Below are positions 25,601 to 31,733 of a DNA stretch of 62,235 bases, piece after piece. This DNA is from an uncultured Ruminococcus sp. (GTDB taxonomy: Bacteria > Bacillota > Clostridia > Oscillospirales > CAG-272), in the NCBI GenBank assembly GCA_902795355.1, contig CADBKZ010000002.1, positions 1 to 62,235 on the forward strand, written 5' to 3'. The notes under the pieces are model-generated. The model was given only the letters and a program-made list of their open reading frames with translations. It ran no database searches and was not told the origin of the DNA. The translations under genes and the position numbers were made by a program. Positions within the stretch are counted from its first letter, which is position 1; every line of letters begins with the position of its first letter.

Positions 25601-25956
25601 GTTTCGGTGGGAACTACATGATAGGTCAGTTCATAGTTGCCGCCTGTTGCGGTTCTGTACTGCAAAGTTGCGTAGTTCGGAGCGGTCGTGCCGTCCGAAC
25701 CTTTTTTATAAGCGGAATTTCTGGTAAAGTAGGTTCCGTCGCAAGACAGAATCGTTGATCCCGCACTGTCGATCACGTTCGGAGAATACATGTTGAACAT
25801 GCTTCCGTTGTTGATAACAAGCGAGCTGCTCTCTTTTGCAAAGCCGAGATCGGTCGTCTTTTCAACAACAGCGGAATCTGGTTCGGCCGCAAACGCGGTC
25901 AGGGGGATTGAGAATACCATTGCAAGGGCCAATAGAATGGGAAGTACCTTTTTCAT
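22663..25956 (-). CDS. Large secreted protein with four LamG-like repeats and anchor tail
   Basis: A 1097-aa exported protein of unrecognised family. Signal peptide at 1-24 (LTAFAAEP), then four homologous all-beta repeats of about 230-260 residues. Each ends with a variant of ASDPSKTTGDVVFDLSGE: ASDSSKTTGDVVF, ASDPTKTTGDVVFDLSGE, VSDPSKTTGTVIYDLSGE and ASDATKSGGVMAFDLS. Aromatic-rich strands such as YELTYHVVP and LQFNLKFDASNKGRF suggest a concanavalin/LamG-like sandwich that could bind glycan. A T/E/P-rich spacer leads to SKKGCSSSVSV, a hydrophobic stretch and KKKKED. GAGGAGG precedes the ATG. It has a leader of about 550 nt with repeated elements. A glycan-binding surface protein is my best guess; no catalytic residues are evident. 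Confidence 0.75.
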   Translation of the reverse strand: MKKVLPILLALAMVFSIPLTAFAAEPDSAVVEKTTDLGFAKESSSLVINNGSMFNMYSPNVIDSAGSTILSCDGTYFTRNSAYKKGSDGTTAPNYATLQYRTATGGNYELTYHVVPTETKSLIWNYVHWQDYLDGGNTGSLGRSFQTMRSVGYLLTVNFNYDAENNVYTGVTLGARANDNAGGGAALTATSGTATAALFEGLAADASREVVVSVKWEDGVMTASAALASDSSKTTGDVVFNTTTYAKAEAIETAITNPAGFAITWISGSPKVGVFTTKDLEKSGATATPIVLRNTTFKNNDQFYTYDPEDFIGATGDTIFKYSSTADATASDYKQYLIFNPDWKNPNTGAAAAATAVLQYRKAVTNDYKLSYNIVANSARADRVYTMFHWQSYTNEGRAYQTSQRAAGFSLQTQIDGNDISFTVYKYAIANGAGSTVNPTSGNKTTTLLTESDGEFVLNLAWVGNVLTVSASLASDPTKTTGDVVFDLSGETELINAITPEGFGIMLTPAEKSQTESSAIGKIKLTEYVNEAVPAEAKNYVYALNDINFGALTEGDKFVLNNNGWFTRSASTATENAIVTYSKNVSYNYELQFNLKFDASNKGRFGVWNIWSGSYASTKFGYMLVICTETDGTLGYRLCRYGSSYSLVNTLATDATKDNVAGSTILQGQPANTEMLVKITVQDQTLSVVTSLVSDPSKTTGTVIYDLSGENEKVIHKNVDRTLGYSFIDMALSANGGATSSASFGNVVYTALPGEAPVNPEDVDTNDYAAMLNETYAWNGDIAASEENFTIYSTGEAEKFTVTDGWFTRPAADTVKTVAAGETLGNALDAYGSLQFNKVMDSGDYRLQFSVKLDEQNRGRFNVMTRWEDKDDLSYMTMKNQIGFRIYFFTDSNKLYVRCYQTTGGYLNPVDATKDNYGKLDLSGLPANTELVVTIAMKGDYVVTEVHVASDATKSGGVMAFDLSQNPSLLGQVDRTQGFLIVDSANELKASDTQFGVASASYSNIKLWAAAAPTAKQSGGDDDFDPDDLNTGSSTTAATEAPTAPATEAPTTEPASTEDTDVSKKGCSSSVSVAAAAVLLTAMGGCAVVLGKKKKED

Positions 25957-26063
25957 TTTGTCTTTTCCTCCTCAAATTTTCCAATGGTTGTTCGCCGCTT
26001 CTCTCGGGGAATTTTTCCGCATGGAATCGGGGGTTCCCTGCTTTTTTCTTGCAGGAGTTTCCT

Positions 26064-26128
26064 GTTTTTCCAAATTGTGTCTAAACAGTTAGTTACATTC
26101 AAAAAAGCAACTAAACGCTTGGAAAAAC
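26064..26128. repeat. Leader element copy 1
   Basis: Perfect 10-bp arms GTTTTTCCAA/TTGGAAAAAC (26064-26073 and 26119-26128) enclose CTAAACAGTTAGTTACATTC. The core matches copy 2 (26245-26265) at about 18 of 21 positions. Confidence 0.6.
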
Positions 26129-26220
26129 GGAACCGGAGCCTTTTCCGAGCGCGGTTTGCCACCCATGAAAAGGCGTCCCCTTGTTTGCCTGCGATCCGTG
26201 ACCGGCATCACTTCTTGCAG

Positions 26221-26273
26221 GTTTTCCCGATCTTTTGCTTATAATCTAACCGGTTAGTTACATGCTTGAAAAC
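26221..26273. repeat. Leader element copy 2, with palindromic core
   Basis: GTTTTC/GAAAAC arms (26221-26226, 26268-26273) enclose CTAACCGGTTAGTTACATGC, whose CTAACCGGTTAG (26246-26257) is a perfect 12-bp palindrome of the type bound by TetR-like repressors. On the minus strand a TTATAA-like -10 lies next to it. Confidence 0.55.
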
Positions 26274-26508
26274 CAAATCGACTCAACGCAAAGATTCCGT
26301 TGGGTGGTGCTTTTGCCCCCGCCCCGCCTTTTGCGGGACGAGCGGCCTTGCGACGCGTTCCGCAACCGGCATTACAGACCGCCGCAACCAACCCGAGGCT
26401 TCCTTTTCATTCAGTCGTCTGTTTTTCCCGCGTGAACCGCCCGATCCGATTTCCGCAAAAAACCGGAAATTTTCCCGTGGAAAACGGTTTTCACCATCAG
26501 GTACTGTT

Positions 26509-26537
26509 ATTTTAGCATGGTTTTTCCGAAATGTCAA
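26509..26537 (-). promoter_or_regulatory. Sigma-A promoter of the four-repeat protein leader
   Basis: Minus strand TTGACA (26532-26537) and TAAAAT (26509-26514), 17 bp apart. The stretch 26538-26624 behind it is A+T-rich and shows no gene. Confidence 0.75.
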
Positions 26538-26624
26538 TATATTTTTGAAATATTTTTATGATTTTTTTTGGGAATCTCCCGATTGTTTTTTTCTATATTC
26601 ACCAAAAAAAGCCCTGTCCGGCAT

Positions 26625-26660
26625 CCGAAAAAGAGCCGACCAAGGTCGGCTCTTTTTCGG
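26625..26660 (-). terminator. Intrinsic terminator of the Hpt/EAL unit
   Basis: A 17-bp perfect stem, CCGAAAAAGAGCCGACC with its complement, directly abutting the hpt stop codon; the arm carries five Ts on the minus strand. Confidence 0.85.
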
Positions 26661-27008
26661 TCAATCGCTGTTTGCGAGCGATACCAAGGCCTGCATCTGG
26701 CGCTTTGCCTCGGCAAGCAGGGGGCTGTAATCCGTTTGCGTTCTCTTCCGCAAAAGTTCGGTCATCTCGTAAACGGGCGCATAAACGGGCGTTAAAGAAA
26801 GATTCCCGTACATTCCTTTGAGCGCGTGCGCGGCCTCGAACGCCCGATCGAGGTCTCCCGCTTCCAACGCCTCGCCGAGTTTTTCCAATTTATCGTCGGC
26901 CAACGCCATTCCCACAAGGCGAAGATAGAACGCCTCGTTGTTCATGCAGCGGCTCAACCCTTCTCCGGTATCCGCTCCGTATTCTTTCAGTTTTTCCACC
27001 GTCAGCAT
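26661..27008 (-). CDS. Hpt phosphotransfer protein
   Basis: A 115-aa four-helix Hpt domain. His61 in FEAAHALKGMYGNL is the phospho-acceptor in the expected context (A-H-x-L-K-G), and the helix before it (LEKLGEALEAGDLDRA) is typical. Its ATG overlaps the end of the response-regulator gene by 7 nt, so the two are probably coupled. It should pass phosphate to or from the REC domain of that neighbour. No histidine kinase lies nearby, so the sensor must be elsewhere. Confidence 0.88.
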   Translation of the reverse strand: MLTVEKLKEYGADTGEGLSRCMNNEAFYLRLVGMALADDKLEKLGEALEAGDLDRAFEAAHALKGMYGNLSLTPVYAPVYEMTELLRKRTQTDYSPLLAEAKRQMQALVSLANSD

Positions 27009-28726
27009 TGTGTTTGCTCCTCTCGGATTTTTGTTTCCCTGCCAATCAATTCTTCAAAATCGTGCGCGGGCAGCGGCTTGGAGAAATAGTACCCCTGCAC
27101 CATATCGCACCCGCCCGCCTTCAACAAGCGGAACTGCTCCTCGGTCTCCACGCCTTCCGCAACCGTGGGAATGGACATCACCGACGCAGTGTTGATCATC
27201 AGCTTCACCAACCGGTAATCCTTTTCGCTCTCGCAGATGTTGCGGATGAACCGCATGTCGAGTTTGAGCACGTCGATCGGCAGGGTTGCCAGCATGTTCA
27301 GCGACGAATAGCCCGAGCCGAAGTCGTCCATTTCCACAACAAAGCCCGCTTTTCGCAGCCGCGCCACCGTGTTGATGATCTGCTCCGAATTTTCCGTGTA
27401 TGCCGACTCGGTGATTTCCAGATAAAGCTCGTTCGTTTTCAGCCCGTTTTCCGCCACGATGCGCAATAGCTCCCCTTCGAGGTCGGGATCGTAAATATCC
27501 ATGCGCGAGACATTGACCGAAACGGGGATTGTTACCCCGAACTTCTCCTTCCATGCCCGAACCTGCGCGGCGGCTTCCCGCCACACATAGCGGTCGAGCT
27601 TGTTGATCAATCCGTTCGTTTCAAACAGCGGGATGAACGCGCCGGGGCTGACAAACCCCAGCTCGGGATGGAACCAGCGGACCAACGCTTCCGCGCTGCA
27701 CAGCTCGGGAACATCGCCGGTAATGCGGTACTTGGGCTGATAAAACACTTTGAACTGCTTTTGCTCCAACGCCGCGGCCATATCGCCGAGAAGTTTTTCG
27801 GAATAAATCTCCTTCTCGCGCATCTGCATGTCGTAAAGCGCGTATTTGGAGCCGTATTGGTTATGGGGCGTGTTGCAGGCGAGCGTGGCGCGGTCAAACG
27901 ACTGTTCCACCTCGATTCCGCGATCCACGTTCTGATAAACGCCGATCCGCAGCGTTACTTTGGGACCGTCCGCAACCTCGTTTGCCTCTTCGGAAATTTC
28001 ATCATACCATTTCGCATAAACGTCCGGCTCCTGATGGGCGATGAACAGGAAGAACCGCCCGCCGTCGCACCGGCAGGCGATCCCGTCGGTCTGCTCGGCA
28101 ATGCGCTTCATCCTGTCGGCGATTTTTTTCAGAACAGCGTCGCCGTACTCCCGCCCTTTCAGCTCGTTGACGATGTGCAATTTGTTCACGTCCAGCGTTA
28201 CCGCGTCCATGGCGCGGTCGGGGTCGAACATTTGGAAACGGCTGACGTAGATGAAGAAAAATTCGCGGATGTAAAGCCCCGTCAGCGCGTCGGTTTCGGT
28301 TGCGTTGAGGATGATGCGGTCCTCCGCAAGCTCGATGGAGCGCGCGATCCGCGCCAGAATCACATCGGGGAGATCATACGGCTTGGGGATGAAGTCCACC
28401 GCGCCAAGGCGCAGGCTTTCGATCTCCGCGCTTTTTTCCGAGGTCAGAACGATTACGGGAATCCGATGCAGAACGGGATCCTTGCGCAGCAGTTCCAGCA
28501 AGGTATAGCCGTTCATTTCGGGCATCAGCAGATCGAGCAGGACCAGCGAAAGCCTTCCTTGGTTTTCCCGAATCAGGTCGAACGCCTGCTTCCCGTTTTC
28601 CGCAAAGATTACATCGTACCGCTCCCCAACGATCATGCCGAGCAACTCGCGATTGATCGGTTCATCGTCTACGATCAGAACCAAGCGGCGGATATTTTTT
28701 TCTCTTTCTTCCACAATATGCTTCAT
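27002..28726 (-). CDS. Response regulator with degenerate GGDEF and intact EAL domain
   Basis: A 574-aa signalling protein. The receiver domain (about 14-135) has acidic D20/D21, phospho-acceptor Asp65 (VLLDLLMPE), Thr in VLTSEK and Lys in PKPYD. The GGDEF domain (about 150-305) reads CRCDGGRFFLFI where active cyclases have GGDEF, so it should not make cyclic di-GMP. The EAL domain (about 315-560) keeps AEALVRW, NVSRMDI, LEITESAY, EMDDFGSGYSSL and EGVETEEQ, consistent with an active phosphodiesterase. The ATG at 28726 opens just before the receiver domain; longer starts would lie upstream of the promoter at 28800-28828. It probably lowers cyclic di-GMP when phosphorylated, through the linked Hpt protein. 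Confidence 0.92.
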   Translation of the reverse strand: MKHIVEEREKNIRRLVLIVDDEPINRELLGMIVGERYDVIFAENGKQAFDLIRENQGRLSLVLLDLLMPEMNGYTLLELLRKDPVLHRIPVIVLTSEKSAEIESLRLGAVDFIPKPYDLPDVILARIARSIELAEDRIILNATETDALTGLYIREFFFIYVSRFQMFDPDRAMDAVTLDVNKLHIVNELKGREYGDAVLKKIADRMKRIAEQTDGIACRCDGGRFFLFIAHQEPDVYAKWYDEISEEANEVADGPKVTLRIGVYQNVDRGIEVEQSFDRATLACNTPHNQYGSKYALYDMQMREKEIYSEKLLGDMAAALEQKQFKVFYQPKYRITGDVPELCSAEALVRWFHPELGFVSPGAFIPLFETNGLINKLDRYVWREAAAQVRAWKEKFGVTIPVSVNVSRMDIYDPDLEGELLRIVAENGLKTNELYLEITESAYTENSEQIINTVARLRKAGFVVEMDDFGSGYSSLNMLATLPIDVLKLDMRFIRNICESEKDYRLVKLMINTASVMSIPTVAEGVETEEQFRLLKAGGCDMVQGYYFSKPLPAHDFEELIGRETKIREEQTQC

Positions 28727-28799
28727 GTCCCGTTTCTCTTTCCCTGCGATGATCTCGGATTTTACGCCGCGCGCCGCGGCAGAGTCAATTTCACATATT

Positions 28800-28828
28800 A
28801 TTATAACACCCCCGACGCCGCTTGTCAA
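28800..28828 (-). promoter_or_regulatory. Consensus sigma-A promoter of the EAL/Hpt unit
   Basis: Perfect TTGACA (28823-28828) and TATAAT (28800-28805) on the minus strand with 17 bp between. It is back-to-back with the promoter at 28887-28915; nothing else is seen in 28727-29029. Confidence 0.88.
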
Positions 28829-28886
28829 TTCCTTTTTTCGAATCTTGTTTTTCTTTGGCGAATTTTCGTTTTTTTGGTTCTTATAC

Positions 28887-28915
28887 TTGACAAACCCGCC
28901 GGAATCGGATATAGT
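28887..28915 (+). promoter_or_regulatory. Sigma-A promoter of the 76-aa membrane protein
   Basis: TTGACA (28887-28892) and TATAGT (28910-28915), 17 bp apart, giving a leader of about 108 nt. Confidence 0.82.
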
Positions 28916-29029
28916 AAAAAAGGTGGGACACGCCACCGGCGCGTTCTCCCCCGCGCATCGGATAACCGCTTGCCCGCGGGCGATCGCAAAAGGCGCCCCC
29001 CGAAATCAATTCGGAAAGGAGAACTTCCC

Positions 29030-29260
29030 ATGGCAAAAGCGTTTCAGAAACTTCCGAGACTGATCCAGATCCTGTTGCTTCTGATCCCCGGGGTCAACTG
29101 GATTACGGAGATCGTGGTCAGAATTTCGGCCGTTTTCGAGAAAACCAGCGCAAGAAACGTGCTCGGCCTGATCCTCGCGGTCGTCGTCGGCTTCGTTTTC
29201 GGTTGGGTCGACCTGATCTGGTGCCTGCTCTTCAAGCATCTGATCTTCTGCAAAGCGTAA
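29030..29260 (+). CDS. 76-aa protein with two membrane segments
   Basis: A short protein with an amphipathic start (MAKAFQKLPRL), membrane segment one at about 11-32 (IQILLLLIPGVNWITEIVV), a polar turn (RISAVFEKTSARN) and segment two at about 45-70 ending in CKA. AAAGGAG lies eight bases before the ATG, and the gene has its own promoter and terminator, so it is a real, single-gene unit. I have the impression that similar small proteins with the PGVNWITE motif occur in other Clostridia, but I know no function. It is divergent from the cyclic di-GMP gene. Confidence 0.85.
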   Translation: MAKAFQKLPRLIQILLLLIPGVNWITEIVVRISAVFEKTSARNVLGLILAVVVGFVFGWVDLIWCLLFKHLIFCKA

Positions 29261-29288
29261 ATCTTTGCAAGCGCATACATCCCGTTTC

Positions 29289-29325
29289 AAAGCGCGTCGG
29301 ACGCAGTTCGGCGCGCTTTTGTTTT
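29289..29325 (+). terminator. Terminator of the 76-aa protein gene
   Basis: AAAGCGCG/CGCGCTTT stem around a 15-base loop, followed by TTTTGTTTT. Confidence 0.7.
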
Positions 29326-29340
29326 GCAGGTTTATTTTAG

Positions 29341-29365
29341 AACAAGAATAGATTTTATTCTTGTT
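29341..29365. repeat. Perfect 10-bp inverted repeat
   Basis: AACAAGAATA and TATTCTTGTT with five bases between, A+T-rich, in the gap between the 76-aa gene and the secreted-protein operon. It could be a further terminator arm or a protein site. Confidence 0.5.
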
Positions 29366-29400
29366 TACAGCATGAATAAAACGGCTTTTCCAAAACCCCC

Positions 29401-29454
29401 GTTGCGCGGAATTGCCGCGCAACACACAGGGCCGCTCCGAAGAGCGGCCCTGTG
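29401..29454 (-). terminator. Tandem hairpins ending the secreted-protein operon
   Basis: CACAGGGCCGCTC pairs perfectly with its complement (29425-29454); on the minus strand the loop is C(UUCG)G, an extra-stable tetraloop. Next comes GTTGCGCGG/CCGCGCAAC (29401-29423), then GGGGGTTTTGG. They lie 60 nt past the stop at 29516 and probably end or protect the four-gene transcript. Confidence 0.6.
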
Positions 29455-29515
29455 CCATGCTTGTTTGAAAGGACTGTTCCGGCAGGACGCGCGGGAAGCC
29501 CCGTTTCTGCCGGAG

Positions 29516-31714
29516 TTATTCCAGCGGAACAGCGGCGGGCGTATACACGCCGTTGACAAATGAGCAGGTCTTTTCGTTATCGGGATAGAGGGTGTAATTG
29601 GATCGGTCGGCGGCGGGGGTTTGCCCGAGAGCCAAGGTATAGGGAGTCAGGGTAAAGTCCACCTGAACGCCATCGCCGATCGGTACTTCGTCAATGGAGA
29701 GAGCAACGAGGTATCTCAACCCCATGGACGCTGCCGTAACGGTCTCGTAACCGTCTCCGCTTGCGGCGAGAACCGAGGAATACACAGTGGCTGTGCTTTT
29801 ATCCACGGTCTTGGTTCCCGCATGGACCACGCCCTCGGCATCCTTCCATTTCACGGTGACAAGGAAGCCGGCTTGCGCGTAGCGCAGCGCGTCGATTGTG
29901 CCGATGAAGCGGACCGATGTGGTTTCTCCCACCTTGGTGGAAGTCTGCACGGCGCGAATCTCAAGGCCGACCGGCTCGGGAACGGGCGTGTACTTGGTTT
30001 TCAGCTCTACAAGGTTCAGCACGCCGGCTGTCAGCGTCAGGTCGCTCACGGAAGTTACGTCGTTGCCTTCGGCGTCGGTCAGACTTGCGATGTTGAACAA
30101 TTTGTTCTCGGGCGTGGGCAGCTTGACGGAAGAAGCGTTTTGATACCCCTTGGTATCCGCATACTTACCGTCGAGCTTGAATCTGACGTACGTTTCGGGC
30201 GTACCGCTCGCGGTCAGGCCTTTTTTAATTACAAGGTTCTTATAAACCGCGTTGGTGCTATAATCGAATGCGTGGAAGTAGAGCATGGGAACGCCGCTGG
30301 AGCTAGTATAGGTAATCATAGCGGTTTTGGTCCAAACACCGTCGATCAAGAGCCAGTTGGTCAGCGTGCGGGCAACCACATCCACCTCGATTTTCACATT
30401 GGGTTTGGTTTCATCGGCGGTGTCGGGATTCTGTTTTTGCACATAAGAAACCGATGTCAACCGATAGCCCGCGGCATTGTTCAGGTTTCCCGCACCCATT
30501 GCAACGAAGCCGCCTGCCACCAAGCCTTGAAGCGAGGCGTTGCTGTTGAAATAGGTGAAACCGGCCCCGCCATAGGTGCCGCCCGAACGGTAGCCGAACA
30601 CTTCCAAGCCCGTGCGTTTATCGGACTTTACGAAAAATTCATAGGTGAAGTTTCCGTATTCGCCCATCTCGGCGGCGTTCGGCATGTAAGCGGTCAGGCA
30701 TTGCACCTCGCCTGTGGTAGTGTCGTCTGGATTGGGATCGGCCTTATTCAATGTCAACGTGTCAGCAGTGATGGAAGTAACGCTGGTCGTCGCTCTGTAA
30801 GAACCCCATGTTACCACATCGTTGCTGTTGAACGGAATGCTGTAAAGCACATCGCCGTTAGCCTTGCTATCGTAGAGCGTGGTGTAGGCGGTGGTTCCGT
30901 TGATGATGGGCGTTGCGGCAATCTCCGCGCCCTTGGCAACGGTCACATTTCCGAACGAAATGGGCTTATCGACGCCGCTGACCGTTGTTGGATCCCAGCT
31001 ATACATACCAATGGCGAGATAATTGCGGGTTGCCATGGGGAAAATGCGCGTGGTACCGATCAGCTGATACTCTTTTGCGGTGTTCATGGCGTACCAATTG
31101 CAAACGTAGTTGACGCCGTCCACCACCGCTTTGAAGTATTGGCGGTCGCCGTTTTCGGTATCCACAAAGCGTTCAAACGCCCCGACCTGATCCTGTGTAT
31201 TCGGTTGATACATGGTTGCGAGGTTTTCGCCCACCGAACCGTTGGAAACAACCGTCATCTGGTTCTTTGTGGTAGAACTTTCTTTTACGTTGCCAATGCC
31301 CACGCGGGTTCCGCTGTGGTAAAGCTGAATATTCTGACGAATGTTCACCAAGTCGGGGTTCACCACAAACCACGAAACGGTATAAACATGGTCAGTAATC
31401 GGGAAATCGAACAGGTAGCCGCCGTAGAAATCGGCTTTTGCTTCCGTTTTCCCCGAAAACGTCAAAATGGCGTTATTCGTTCCCGAAAGCCCGACTTGCA
31501 CGGTGGAATCGGCGGCCATACCGCTGTACGAAGTATCGAACACCCCATCCTCGCCGGAGAAATCGACGGTGTAGAGGACTTCGCCGTTCTCTGCGGCGTC
31601 GTAATCCTTGACCGCGGGCGCGGGATCATCCGCAACGGCCGCGAATGGGATCAGCCCCAGCAACATGCAGAGGCAAAGCGCAAGGCTCAATGCAATTCTG
31701 ATTTTCTTTTTCAT
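29516..31714 (-). CDS. Secreted all-beta protein with two LamG-like repeats
   Basis: A 732-aa exported protein of unknown function. Signal peptide 1-28 (LGLIPFAAVADDP), then two related beta-sandwich repeats, marked by NGEVLYTVDFSGEDGV and NGDVLYSIPFNSND. The C-terminal 170 residues (EIRAVQTSTKVGETTSVRF...YAQAGFLVTVKWK) form a separate beta-domain that also ends the neighbouring 420-aa protein. No catalytic motif and no anchor tail are visible. It is the fourth gene of the operon starting at 36491, 19 nt after its neighbour, with AAAGGATGGG as ribosome site. A glycan-binding role with the solute-binding protein is a guess from context. Confidence 0.72.
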   Translation of the reverse strand: MKKKIRIALSLALCLCMLLGLIPFAAVADDPAPAVKDYDAAENGEVLYTVDFSGEDGVFDTSYSGMAADSTVQVGLSGTNNAILTFSGKTEAKADFYGGYLFDFPITDHVYTVSWFVVNPDLVNIRQNIQLYHSGTRVGIGNVKESSTTKNQMTVVSNGSVGENLATMYQPNTQDQVGAFERFVDTENGDRQYFKAVVDGVNYVCNWYAMNTAKEYQLIGTTRIFPMATRNYLAIGMYSWDPTTVSGVDKPISFGNVTVAKGAEIAATPIINGTTAYTTLYDSKANGDVLYSIPFNSNDVVTWGSYRATTSVTSITADTLTLNKADPNPDDTTTGEVQCLTAYMPNAAEMGEYGNFTYEFFVKSDKRTGLEVFGYRSGGTYGGAGFTYFNSNASLQGLVAGGFVAMGAGNLNNAAGYRLTSVSYVQKQNPDTADETKPNVKIEVDVVARTLTNWLLIDGVWTKTAMITYTSSSGVPMLYFHAFDYSTNAVYKNLVIKKGLTASGTPETYVRFKLDGKYADTKGYQNASSVKLPTPENKLFNIASLTDAEGNDVTSVSDLTLTAGVLNLVELKTKYTPVPEPVGLEIRAVQTSTKVGETTSVRFIGTIDALRYAQAGFLVTVKWKDAEGVVHAGTKTVDKSTATVYSSVLAASGDGYETVTAASMGLRYLVALSIDEVPIGDGVQVDFTLTPYTLALGQTPAADRSNYTLYPDNEKTCSFVNGVYTPAAVPLE

Positions 31715-31733
31715 AATTCACCCATCCTTTCGG

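Larger units (their letters stand above)
25957..26502 (-). promoter_or_regulatory. Long leader of the four-repeat protein gene (no gene seen)
   Basis: The only strong promoter upstream of 25956 is at 26509-26537, so the transcript would carry about 546 untranslated bases. It holds two copies of a GTTAGTTACAT-containing element (26064-26128 and 26221-26273), a G+C-rich hairpin (CCGCAAAAGGCGG near 26325) and a CCTGC/GCAGG hairpin near 26050. Short open frames in it lack ribosome sites. It may be a regulatory leader, or the two elements may be operators of closer, weaker promoters. Confidence 0.5.

Noticed and set aside
26283..26537. An 84-codon open frame in the leader of the four-repeat protein.
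   Set aside because: Its start lies within the promoter's -35 box and it has no ribosome site, so it cannot be translated from the predicted transcript.
28727..28936. A longer N-terminus for the GGDEF/EAL protein.
   Set aside because: The longer frame reads through the consensus promoter at 28800-28828 and has no domain sequence; the ATG at 28726 opens directly before the receiver domain.
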